Shown here: piece after piece, positions 51,529 through 59,992 of the stretch
Numbering within the stretch: the first letter of the stretch is position 1
How the letters are laid out: each line of letters opens with the position of its first letter
Source: Proteobacteria bacterium ST_bin14
GTDB taxonomy: Bacteria > Pseudomonadota > Alphaproteobacteria > Sphingomonadales > Sphingomonadaceae
Reading direction: 5' to 3'
Length of the DNA: 64,000 nt
Assembly (NCBI GenBank): GCA_002083655.1
Contig: MSXR01000001.1
Span: forward strand, 1-64,000
Position numbers and translations under genes: made by a program
The notes under the pieces: model-generated
The model's input: the letters and a program-made list of their open reading frames with translations, nothing else
Databases searched by the model: none
Told to the model about the DNA's origin: nothing

Positions 51529-52752
51529 TCAGGCCGCAACACGGTAATCGTCCAAGTTTACAAAAGAAGGCGCGCGACGCACTTGCTCGATGCAGTCAAT
51601 AAAGATGACTTCGAACAGGTCGCGCTGGACATTGCTGCCACCGATTTCGCCAATTTTGCGGCGAACAGAGGCGATGCTTGAGGCCGCGACGCTAAAATCG
51701 TCTCTGGCATGCGCAACAATAGCCTGCGCCAATGCACCTGCCACACGCTCACGCTGCAATGCTTCGCACAGGCACGAAGCCGCCTCGTTACGACCGCTTC
51801 TAACAAGCGCGATCAAATAATGGAGATCGATGAAGTCGCTCATCCGGTCACTCAGTCGGTTTTCACCATAAGTCGCGATATCGTTCCAACGCCAACCGGG
51901 ACACGCTCCTTGCATTTCGAGACGGATCAGCAGCGAAATCGCATTGATCTGATCCTGCACGTGGCCTTTGCGCACGCCCCAGACATGTTCGTCGAAGATC
52001 GCAAACGCAGCTCCGCGATTGCCAAGGTCGAGTTCCAACAAGGCAAGATGCCACCAATTGTGCGTCAGCATGAACGAAGAGCAGCGGGCCCAGCTAGGCG
52101 CAACGCTGCGCAGAAACGCGCGCGCTTCGATCGGCTGATCCATCGCGATCAGCGCGTGGGCGACAGCATGTTGCGCCCAGGGATCGCAGACCGGATTGAA
52201 GTCCAGCGCACGGCGCGCAAAGCGGAGCGCGACTTCAGGATAGCCCGCTTGTTCAAGCGCAAAGGCGTGGAGGCCCAGAGCATAGCCGCTCCGTCCCTCG
52301 ACTGCGGCGACCATCGCCGACGTCCGCACCATTCCACTTACGTCTCCCGCGCCCAGTTCAAGGATTTGGCATAGCTTGGCGGCGACTAAATCTTGCGGGG
52401 TAATTTCGACGACCCGCCGCAGCATCAAAATCGCACCGCGATTATCGCCTTGCCCCCAAGCTGCAATCGCGCTGATCGTATCGGTCTCCCGCTCACTACA
52501 CATCGGACTTAAACTGAGCGCGGCGGCTATATGGGGCGCTGCCTGAGCTTGGCCCTCGCGGGTCATTTGGGTGAGGTAAAGCGCAGCGGCATAAACCTGC
52601 CCAAGGCCACATTCAGCGTCAGCGGCGAGCGCGTCAAGAATGACCCGAGCACCCGATCCATGGCTCACCAATTCATGCGCAAATCCGTGGATCGCGCTCG
52701 CGGCGGCGGGGGCAATCGTGGTGATTGGCAGAAAATAATAATCCTCATTCAT
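51529..52752 (-). CDS. TTC38-like tetratricopeptide repeat protein
   Basis: A 407-residue protein of helical repeats resembling the tetratricopeptide 38 (TTC38) family. The segments QHAVAHALIAMDQPIEARAFLRS near residue 190 and LTHNWWHLALLELDLGNRGAAFAIFDEHV near 230 are typical of that family. It has no signal peptide or enzyme motif and is probably a scaffold or carrier. It is third in the operon from 53824 and lies 27 bases after dedA. Confidence 0.75.
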   Translation of the reverse strand: MNEDYYFLPITTIAPAAASAIHGFAHELVSHGSGARVILDALAADAECGLGQVYAAALYLTQMTREGQAQAAPHIAAALSLSPMCSERETDTISAIAAWGQGDNRGAILMLRRVVEITPQDLVAAKLCQILELGAGDVSGMVRTSAMVAAVEGRSGYALGLHAFALEQAGYPEVALRFARRALDFNPVCDPWAQHAVAHALIAMDQPIEARAFLRSVAPSWARCSSFMLTHNWWHLALLELDLGNRGAAFAIFDEHVWGVRKGHVQDQINAISLLIRLEMQGACPGWRWNDIATYGENRLSDRMSDFIDLHYLIALVRSGRNEAASCLCEALQRERVAGALAQAIVAHARDDFSVAASSIASVRRKIGEIGGSNVQRDLFEVIFIDCIEQVRRAPSFVNLDDYRVAA

Positions 52753-52779
52753 CTCACTGTCCTCTCTTCTTTTCTAAGG

Positions 52780-53346
52780 TCAGGCATTCGCCAACGATCT
52801 TGTTTGCCGCGATCGCCCGAACAGCAGGGCGCCGCAGCCGATCAATAGTCCCGCGAGTAAGGCGATGATCAGAAACTGCTGTGTGCCGGCCTCACCTGCA
52901 AAACGCGCGACCGCGAACAGGCCGCCCGACCAGAACGGGGTGGTCAGGGCGATGATCGCGGCGACAGGGACGAATGGCGCTGCGACCAGCCCGCTCGCCG
53001 TATAAACCGGCAGTCGAAACCCAGGCGCAAAGCGCGCCGCAAAGACCAACAGGAGCACTCGCCCAGCAATCCAGCCTTCAGCGCGCTTCACGTCGGCGCG
53101 GGCCCGCAATTTTTGCCCGATCCGTGTTTCGCCACCCCAGCGACCAAGCGCATAAAGCGCAAGGTCACCAATCGCTGTCCCGAGGATGACGCCCGTTAAA
53201 GCCGCCACGGGATCAGCGCCGGTTCGCGCGACCAAAATACCCGCCGCAATTGTCGCGACATCTTCGACAATGAAGGTTGCGAAAAACAATACCAGTCCAA
53301 GCAACAGCGGATGCTGGTTGAGCAAAAAGAGCAGTTCGAGGAGCAT
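52780..53346 (-). CDS. DedA family (SNARE-associated) membrane protein
   Basis: A 188-residue integral membrane protein with the DedA features FFATFIVEDVATIAAGILVA near residue 20 and the Arg-bearing segment FAARFAPGFRLPVYTASGLV near 105. Family members act as lipid flippases or scramblases for undecaprenyl phosphate or phospholipids. The gene starts one base after the DoxX-like stop. In this operon it could move a lipid-linked intermediate across the membrane. Confidence 0.85.
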   Translation of the reverse strand: MLLELLFLLNQHPLLLGLVLFFATFIVEDVATIAAGILVARTGADPVAALTGVILGTAIGDLALYALGRWGGETRIGQKLRARADVKRAEGWIAGRVLLLVFAARFAPGFRLPVYTASGLVAAPFVPVAAIIALTTPFWSGGLFAVARFAGEAGTQQFLIIALLAGLLIGCGALLFGRSRQTRSLANA

Positions 53347-53347
53347 T

Positions 53348-53824
53348 TTACTTGGTTCCGCGAACGCGAGTGATCAGATCTGCGATGACGTCGCGACTCA
53401 ACCACAGCAAAGCCCCCCCCGATACCCACACACCGCAGGCCAGCGCGAACAATTCGCCGCCGTCGCGCGTTCCGTCACTGTTGAGCACAGAGACACCAAG
53501 CGGCGTGAAAAGGTGGAAGAAAATCGCCCCTGAAATTACGCCCATCGCCATCGCGGCACCAATGGGGCGCATTATGCGAAGGGCCGTGGTCAAGCCTGCC
53601 AGCAGAAGCGCAGAGGCGATCAGTTCGCCGGTGCCCACAACATATTGCGAGAAAATGCCGGTCGGCGCGAACAGCCCGGGCCAGTCAAGCGAAGCCCCCC
53701 AAGCATCAAGCGTCCCGAAAATGTACTGCGTTTCAGGCGAATTGGTGAACTTAAAAAACAACGACTGGATGAAGACGAACGCAATGTAGAGCGTCAGCAC
53801 TGTCGGTATGTGGCGGCGTATCAT
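53348..53824 (-). CDS. DoxX-like membrane protein
   Basis: A protein of about 158 residues with four hydrophobic segments, starting IPTVLTLYIAFVFIQSLFFKF. The GTGELIASALLLAG segment in the second half is typical of DoxX-like proteins. Start ATG 53824 is chosen over the longer frame to 53878 because the extension has no hydrophobic or conserved look. It is the first gene of the five-gene operon. Function unknown. Confidence 0.75.
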   Translation of the reverse strand: MIRRHIPTVLTLYIAFVFIQSLFFKFTNSPETQYIFGTLDAWGASLDWPGLFAPTGIFSQYVVGTGELIASALLLAGLTTALRIMRPIGAAMAMGVISGAIFFHLFTPLGVSVLNSDGTRDGGELFALACGVWVSGGALLWLSRDVIADLITRVRGTK

Positions 53825-53980
53825 GGCATTGTCCCCTCGGTGGTTCCGATGCGAACGTAAATGCCCGACGCGCGGCATGCGTTGAAATCACCTTTCGTTA
53901 TCGTTTCGATACACCGGCGGGATTGAGGGCGCTGTCAAACCAATGCGGCAGCCAGCGACTGGTGCTGATAGCGGCCGCGA

Positions 53981-54180
53981 ATGAGCCGTAAATCCAGAGC
54001 TAAACCTCGCTCCCCGGTCCGCTGTTTCAACTCGTCGCCTGAGGTGATTTCGATGGTGCTGCTGCTGTATGTGCGCTTCCCGCTGTCGCTGCGAAATGTC
54101 GAGGATCTGCTATTCGAGCGCGGTATCGATCTATGTCATGAAGCCGCGCGGACGACGCCAGACTCGGTGGTTGATTCAAG
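53981..54180 (+). mobile_element. IS6 family 5' fragment
   Basis: The start of an IS6-type transposase is visible: FNSSPEVISMVLLLYVRFPLSLRNVEDLLFERGID, matching the HFPPEVI...RYPLSYRDLEELLAERGI region of the family. The frame then loses similarity and is cut by the IS5-type remnant that follows. The catalytic DDE part is absent. Confidence 0.75.
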
Positions 54181-54200
54181 GCTTTCTTTTGGAGGCGGGT

Positions 54201-55010
54201 TTGAACCGGAGCGATTTTAGCGAAGCGGAATGGCGGGTTTTGAGGGACTTGCTGCCGATTGACGCTGCAAACCGGGGGCCTGGGCGGCCGCCCGAAGAGA
54301 ACGGATTCATTATCAACGGTATATTATAGCGCCTTCGCTGCGGCACACCGGGGCGCGACGTCTCGCCCAAGTATGGAAACTGGAACACGATTTACTGGCA
54401 GTTTCGGCGTTGGAACGAGGCCGGGGTCTGGGAGGCCGTATCGGTCACGCTGACCGAGATCATGGCGGACAGCGGCCACTCCAGCATCAACAGCACTTCC
54501 GTTCGCACCCACGTCTCGGCAGCGACCGGAAAAGGGGGGCTCATCGACGCGCTTTTGGCCGCTCGTGGGGAGGGTCCACCAGTAATCTTTATTGTCTGGC
54601 TGATGCCAGAGGGCGACCGCTCGCCTTCCACCTGACGGTCGGCGAGGCGGCCAATTGCAAGGCAGATGACACGTTGATCGCCCTGCCGGAGCAAGCGCCA
54701 AAGGCGCTTCTGGCGAACAAGGGCTATCACGCCGACTTGATTCGAACCGACCTCGCGTGCCGCAACATTCAGGCAGTCATTCCGGGCCGTCATTCCGAGC
54801 CGTTCAAACCGCCGGATCAAGATCGAGCATGACCGAGCACCCCACAGGGAACGAAACCACATCAAACCCTTCGTTGGCCGCCTGAAAATCAACCGCCCCA
54901 TCGCAACAGGCTACGACCAACTCGCCGAAAGCTTCCTCGGCACGGTCTATATCGCCGCCGCCGAATACTGGCTCAAACTTGTCCACGCCGCAAAGCTTAA
55001 GGATGATTAA
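54201..55010 (+). mobile_element. degenerate IS5 family element (transposase broken by frameshifts)
   Basis: Successive out-of-phase pieces spell an IS5-family transposase: FSEAEWRVLRDLLPIDAA, YGNWNTIYWQFRRWNEAG, SSINSTSVRTHVSAATGKGG, LYCLADARGRPLAFHLTVGEA, ANKGYHADLIRTDLA, and at the end GRLKINRPIATGYDQLAESFLG and AAEYWLKLVHAA, with a stop at 55008-55010. At least three frameshifts and a deletion near 54570 make it non-functional. It is unrelated in sequence to the IS5-type element at 35121. Confidence 0.85.
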
Positions 55011-55188
55011 CAACCCTGGTTCTGAAAGGCGATTCTTCGAACTCAATTGGCCTTCGTCATTGTTTCGCTGCGCTTGCAAAGATGGAGGGATTTTTGTCGA
55101 TGGGAGTTGTATGGGTCTGAGCGAAGGCGTGGCGCCCGACGCGCGCGCTCGCCAGCGGCAAATCATGGCCGTGCCAAGAGCGCGCGGC

Positions 55189-56562
55189 TCAGTCCAGCGG
55201 CACGAACCGCAAGGGCAGCCCGTCCTTTGGACGCGGGATCGGCCAAGGTTGCCATTCGCTGCCGCTGCCCTCAGCCAATTCGATCCGGTAACGGCGCAAT
55301 AGCTGCACCATGAGGATGCGAATCTGCATTGTCGCGAAATGGAGCCCCAGGCACATGTGCGCGCCGCCGCCAAATGGAACCCAGGCATATTTGTGCCGCC
55401 CGCGCACCTGATCGGGCGCAAAGCGCATCGGATCGAACTTGGTTGGTTCAGGCCAGATGTCGGGCATCATATGGGTATAGCCGACCCCGATGCTGCAATT
55501 TGCCCCCGCCGGAATGTCATAACCGCCAAAGCTGAACGGCTTCAGCGCCCGCCGTGGGAGCGCCGGCACCGGCGGGATCAGCCGCAACGCTTCCTTGAAG
55601 GCATAATCGGTGAGTTCGAGCTGATCTAGCTGCCCGTAAGCTAGTCCTGAATCGTCGTTCAACCCCAGCGCAGCGATCTCGGCTCGCAGTTTTTCCTGCC
55701 ATTCGGGGTTGCGGCCCAGCAACATCACCAGGCTGGTGGCCGATGACGTAATTGTATCATGCGCGGCCATCATCAGGAAATTCATGTGGTCCGCGATCGC
55801 CATGTCGGGCAGCGGCTGCCCGTCGTCATCGGTAGCGCGACAGAATTGCGAGAAGAAATCCTGGCCGTCGCCCGCGCGGCGGTTCGGGATTTCGCGCAGG
55901 AAGAAATCGACCAGATACTGGCGCGCCTTCACGCCCTTTGCCATCATCGTTCCGGGCAGCGGCACGCGGATCGGCGCGATGCTTGCCTGCACCTCATCGA
56001 CAAACGCCTGGTTGATCCGGGTGGCTTCGGGTCCAAGGTCCATACCCAAAAAGCTCTCCGCCGCCAGATCGAGCGTCAGTTCCTTGATCGCATCGTAGAA
56101 CTTGATCGGCTTATTGCCCCAGCCGCTTACTTGCCGAGCGATACCCGTATTCAGCACCTGCGCATAATGGCGCATCGGCTCGGGCTTGAACGCAACCGCC
56201 ATAACCTTGCGATCGGCGCGATGTTTTTCGAAATCCATCAGCATCAGCCCGCGCGGAAACAGCAGATTGAGCAACGGGCCCCAGCCCTGTTCGGACGAAA
56301 AAACCTTGTCGCGATCGAACAGCAGAAGTTCATTCGCGTCGGGGCCAACCATGCTGATCCGCGGCCCGCCAAAGGCATTGTTGCGAAACACCGGGCCATA
56401 GGTCGCGATCATCCTCTGCCCGAACCCCTTTGGATCGGCCAGCATGCGAAACGTGTTGCCGACCAACGGTAGCCCATCCTCTCCCGGGATGTTGCAAATC
56501 GCGCTTTTCGGTATCTTGGGCAACCAGTGCGGGTTGGCTTTGAAGGTGTGAGCGAGCGCCAT
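55189..56562 (-). CDS. cytochrome P450
   Basis: A soluble bacterial-type P450 of about 457 residues. The I-helix reads MMAAHDTITSSATSL near residue 255 (acid-alcohol-like pair His-Asp-Thr), the K-helix ExxR is EALRLIP near 310, and the haem ligand is FGGGAHMCLGLHFA near 405. No ferredoxin or reductase gene is adjacent. An 18-base palindrome of TetR-operator type lies 20-37 bases upstream. Start ATG 56562 is preferred to 56574. The substrate is unknown; steroid, terpenoid or fatty acid hydroxylation is common for such proteins. Confidence 0.92.
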   Translation of the reverse strand: MALAHTFKANPHWLPKIPKSAICNIPGEDGLPLVGNTFRMLADPKGFGQRMIATYGPVFRNNAFGGPRISMVGPDANELLLFDRDKVFSSEQGWGPLLNLLFPRGLMLMDFEKHRADRKVMAVAFKPEPMRHYAQVLNTGIARQVSGWGNKPIKFYDAIKELTLDLAAESFLGMDLGPEATRINQAFVDEVQASIAPIRVPLPGTMMAKGVKARQYLVDFFLREIPNRRAGDGQDFFSQFCRATDDDGQPLPDMAIADHMNFLMMAAHDTITSSATSLVMLLGRNPEWQEKLRAEIAALGLNDDSGLAYGQLDQLELTDYAFKEALRLIPPVPALPRRALKPFSFGGYDIPAGANCSIGVGYTHMMPDIWPEPTKFDPMRFAPDQVRGRHKYAWVPFGGGAHMCLGLHFATMQIRILMVQLLRRYRIELAEGSGSEWQPWPIPRPKDGLPLRFVPLD

Positions 56563-56581
56563 GGGGATCTCCAAGGTCGTT

Positions 56582-56599
56582 ACTTACACCGGTATAAGT
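56582..56599. promoter_or_regulatory. TetR-type palindromic operator upstream of the P450
   Basis: ACTTACACCGGTATAAGT is palindromic at 16 of 18 positions, centred on ACCGGT, the shape typical of TetR-family binding sites. It lies just upstream of the P450 start. No TetR gene is found in this window, so the regulator must be elsewhere. Confidence 0.6.
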
Positions 56600-57533
56600 A
56601 AGCGACCGGCAAAAGACTAGGCTAGTGAAAGGAAATGGGCGGCAATCGGAATCGGCATCCTCAGGAAAACCCACAACAACGGGCGCCGGCCTGGCCTTGA
56701 CTTGTTCGAATCGAAGCGCTTCGCCATCACGCTGGACCATCACACAAAGCTATAGCAGCGTCCTACTGCAGCGATAGAAACCCGGGGTTTCTCTGGCCGC
56801 CGCTCAGCAGAAAAAATTGGTCAGCGAGACAGGTTTCGAGACGGAAATATCTGCTACCGAGACCCACGAAAATCCGCGGGCTTGCAGGACTGCAACACCC
56901 TTGTGAATCGGCTGTGTGCACATCTCCAGTGTGGATCGGCGTTCAACTCGGGACTCCATTAAGCTGAGTTCAGATATTGATAGATTGCGATTTTAAAGGA
57001 AAGCTTTTCGTGAAATCGGCGGGGCTTGGAAACCCGCCCGATCAAATTTTTCCCAGGCTCACCCTTCGCTCATCGATAAGATCACAAGGGTCCCGATTTG
57101 GACGCCGATTCACACGCATGCCCTGTCCTTGGACCGAACCATCTTCGGCTACTATTTGACCCATGCTGGTATCAGATTCTGACGATAATTCCGGGGTAGT
57201 TGTGGGCGGTCGTGCGGCGCAGGGCACGGCAAACCTCCGTCTCGGCATTGCGATTATCGGGAGGGATGACCCAAAATTGACCATACAGCGCTCTCACGCC
57301 ACTTCCCAGCTACGGACGCTCGTTCATGTGCGCCCGTCGATGCTCCAAGCGGCCGCACCCATAATCCACCAATTCGCGCAAATGGGTCGGAGCCTACCTT
57401 CACCGACCCGCACCGAGGCTCAGCTCCCAGCGGCACGGACATGAGCGCGACTGCCGGCATCGCGCACGGGAACGAGCAAATTTGGCCGAAGCATCATGTT
57501 CGGCAGCCACGTGGTGGGCGATGATGCGTTCGT
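56600..57533. other. 934-base stretch without a convincing gene
   Basis: The region between the P450 promoter and the end of the radical SAM gene holds only short frames without ribosome sites on either strand. Composition is mixed, with an AT-richer part at 56940-57010. It may contain decayed coding sequence, but nothing could be assigned. Confidence 0.5.
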
Positions 57534-58652
57534 TCAGGGTGTCGATACCGGGCAGCCCGGTTCCTCGGCCGGCAAGTGAGGTTTTGGGGGTCGAGCGGCT
57601 AGCCGTGCCAAGCGGCGTTCCGCGAGCCGTGCGCCAAGCTGGTCGGCAAAGAAGCGGTCGCACCCGATGCAGGGATTGGCGAACGCGCGTCCGGTCGGGT
57701 CAATCGTCTCGGCAGCCGATCGGAAATCGTCGCGGGTCCAGCCGGCGGTGGCACCCATTGCCTCCGGATCGCCGCGATTGATCGCCTGCAAGGCGGGGTC
57801 GTCGCGCAGATCGTCGAGAATGTCGGCCAGCCGCTCTTCGGCAAGGCTGCCGATCGGTGCCTTGGTCTTGATGCAGCAGGGATAAAGCGATCCGTCGGGC
57901 TCGATCGCCACTTCGGACCCGGCCAGACCGATGTCGAGAAAGCCCTTCCCGCCCGACCAGCGCGTGCAGAAGTTGGTACCTTCATCGGCGTTCGACAGGC
58001 CGTTGATCCAGGCGCGGCCACGTGGCCAGAGCTCGCCGATCCACAGGTCGGGCTGGGCACCGAAGAACACGAAGCTGGGGCCATCGGCCCGGCGTGGACG
58101 CGGGGCCGGTGCTGGGGGCGCCCCATCGCCAGCAGGCTTGTCGCGCGCCAGGCCAAGATCGATCTCGGTAACGCCGTGTCGCGCCATCATGGCCCGCACC
58201 CGCGTCATCAAATCGAACTTCCCCTGGCCGGCATGGCCGACGTGGTAATCATCGATACTGGCAATCGCGATCGAGTTGACACCGCGCTCGAGCATCGCCG
58301 CGATCATATCGTCGGTCAGGATATCGCCCGTCGTCTGGACCGCAATGCGCGGACCCTCGCCGCCCCAGCGACCGGCAATGGCGTCGAGCAAGGGATAGAA
58401 TAGCCGCTCGCGCACGCCATCGATCAACAGTTCGCCGCCCGCCAGAACCAGGGTGGTCGGATGGGAGGCGCCCGCGCAGTCGCGCCAGCGCATCCTATCG
58501 GGCAAATTGGTCAGGATGCGCGGATAGGCGTCTTCCCCTTCGGCGATCACGCGGTCCAGCGCCTCGCGGACATAGGGACGGAAGCGATCATCATAGCAAT
58601 GCGGGCACTTGCGGTGACACGCCCAGGTCACGACCCAATAAATCGACTGCAT
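57534..58652 (-). CDS. radical SAM protein with SPASM-like C-terminus
   Basis: A radical SAM enzyme of about 372 residues. The 4Fe-4S motif CHRKCPHC (CxxxCxxC) is near residue 11, followed by LAGGELLID, the glycine-rich SAM site. Further cysteines occur in NFCTRWSGG, LYPCCIKTK and NPCIGCDRFF, suggesting auxiliary clusters of the SPASM or twitch type. Start ATG 58652 overlaps the preceding glycosyltransferase stop (TGATG). It is last in an envelope-type operon. The substrate is unknown; peptide or sugar modification are both possible. Confidence 0.85.
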   Translation of the reverse strand: MQSIYWVVTWACHRKCPHCYDDRFRPYVREALDRVIAEGEDAYPRILTNLPDRMRWRDCAGASHPTTLVLAGGELLIDGVRERLFYPLLDAIAGRWGGEGPRIAVQTTGDILTDDMIAAMLERGVNSIAIASIDDYHVGHAGQGKFDLMTRVRAMMARHGVTEIDLGLARDKPAGDGAPPAPAPRPRRADGPSFVFFGAQPDLWIGELWPRGRAWINGLSNADEGTNFCTRWSGGKGFLDIGLAGSEVAIEPDGSLYPCCIKTKAPIGSLAEERLADILDDLRDDPALQAINRGDPEAMGATAGWTRDDFRSAAETIDPTGRAFANPCIGCDRFFADQLGARLAERRLARLAARPPKPHLPAEEPGCPVSTP

Positions 58653-59992
58653 CAGGCCTCTCGATCCGGCGCTGACAGCCGGAAGCGTGCGCGCATTGCG
58701 TCGATCGCCAGGCCCGTCATCCATCCTGCGCCGATCACCATGAGCGGCCACGTCGCCGGCATCCAGATTCCTTCGCTGACAAAGCGGTCGCGCACTTCAT
58801 AGACGAGCGGCGACAGTGTCAACCAGCCGAGCAAGGTGACGCTCGGCGTCAGCGCAGCCAGCGGTACCAACGCTAGCAGATACCACGGAAACGCGACCGG
58901 GCTGAGCAGCAACGGCGTCGCCATCGCCACTTGGGTCGCCAGCACTGGCCGCGCGCGCGCGAGCAGCAGCGCGGTGCCCAGCAGGACGATGGCCAAGATC
59001 GCGAGGGTCGTGATCAGCCCGGATGTCGGCAGCATCGCCTCCAGCAAGGTGAACAACGGCGAGCCATTGCGCCATTTTTCGAAAAACACGGGCAAGCTGC
59101 CGATCGGGTGCCAGCCAATTGCCAGCGCCGCGCCATAAATCGCGGCCACGGTGCCGGTCGCCGCAGCGCCCATCCGCAGCAACGCACGCCAGCCCATCGC
59201 CAGCCCGAGCCCGATCAGCGCGGCGGCAGGCAGCAGCTTGATGCACGCGCCAACGCCAAGCAGCGCGCCGACGAGGCCGGGCCGCCGGGCGTCGAAAGCG
59301 AGGAGCGCCGCGACCATCACCAGCGCGATCAGGCTGTCGACATGCGCGCCGACCCCGGTTTCCAGCACAAGCAGCGGCGAGAGCGCAACCAACGCCAGAT
59401 GCCGCTCGAGCCCATGCCGCCGCAGCAGCCGGTGCGCTAGCGGGACGACCGCAATGCCGGCAATGCTGGCGACCAGCTTCCACACCCAGATGCCCCAGAC
59501 CGGCCCGGCCAGCGCCGATCCCGCAAAAATCGCCAGCGCGACCGGGGGATAGAGCGTGGGGTAGGCGGCATGTTCGGGGGGCGTTGCCCAGATCGCGCGC
59601 AAGCCGGCTACCATGGGATCGGCCGGCGGCACCGAATAGGGATCAAAGCCCGCCAGCGCGACCGCGCCATCCCAAAGATAGCGTTCGGCGTCGTTGCTGC
59701 TCAGCATCGGCGCGGCGATCAGGATCAACCGCGCGACGATGCCCGACACCGCGATCAACCGCGCCTGCGCCGCGCCCCCGGCTGCCCAGGCCGCGAGCAT
59801 TGCCACGGTGAGTGCGGCGTGGACGACGATATAGGCAGTGCCGGTCCGGGCGGGCGCGATCGTGTCGATGCCATAGACCGCAAGGCAAGCAACCAGAAAG
59901 CAACCGCAGGCGATGCGCGTGATCCACGGCGCAGCCACCGATGGTGCCGACGCCGATTCGGGGCGCCCCAGCAGCGCAGCGGTGGCGGTCAC
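58652..59992 (-). CDS. GT87-like membrane glycosyltransferase (DUF2029-type)
   Basis: A polytopic protein of about 446 residues with around eleven hydrophobic segments. The loop SSNDAERYLWDGAVALAGFDPYS near residue 105 matches the acidic first-loop motif of GT-C transferases such as alpha-mannosyltransferases, and YPTLYPPVA follows. They use polyprenyl-phosphate sugars on the outer side of the membrane. Start GTG 59992 overlaps the GT2 stop (GTGA). The frame runs upstream to 60157 but that part is antisense noise within GT2. Donor and acceptor unknown. Confidence 0.8.
   Translation of the reverse strand: MTATAALLGRPESASAPSVAAPWITRIACGCFLVACLAVYGIDTIAPARTGTAYIVVHAALTVAMLAAWAAGGAAQARLIAVSGIVARLILIAAPMLSSNDAERYLWDGAVALAGFDPYSVPPADPMVAGLRAIWATPPEHAAYPTLYPPVALAIFAGSALAGPVWGIWVWKLVASIAGIAVVPLAHRLLRRHGLERHLALVALSPLLVLETGVGAHVDSLIALVMVAALLAFDARRPGLVGALLGVGACIKLLPAAALIGLGLAMGWRALLRMGAAATGTVAAIYGAALAIGWHPIGSLPVFFEKWRNGSPLFTLLEAMLPTSGLITTLAILAIVLLGTALLLARARPVLATQVAMATPLLLSPVAFPWYLLALVPLAALTPSVTLLGWLTLSPLVYEVRDRFVSEGIWMPATWPLMVIGAGWMTGLAIDAMRARFRLSAPDREA

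Noticed and set aside
57163..57444. 93-codon frame in the gap after the P450
   Set aside because: No conserved look, no ribosome site and no operon context.
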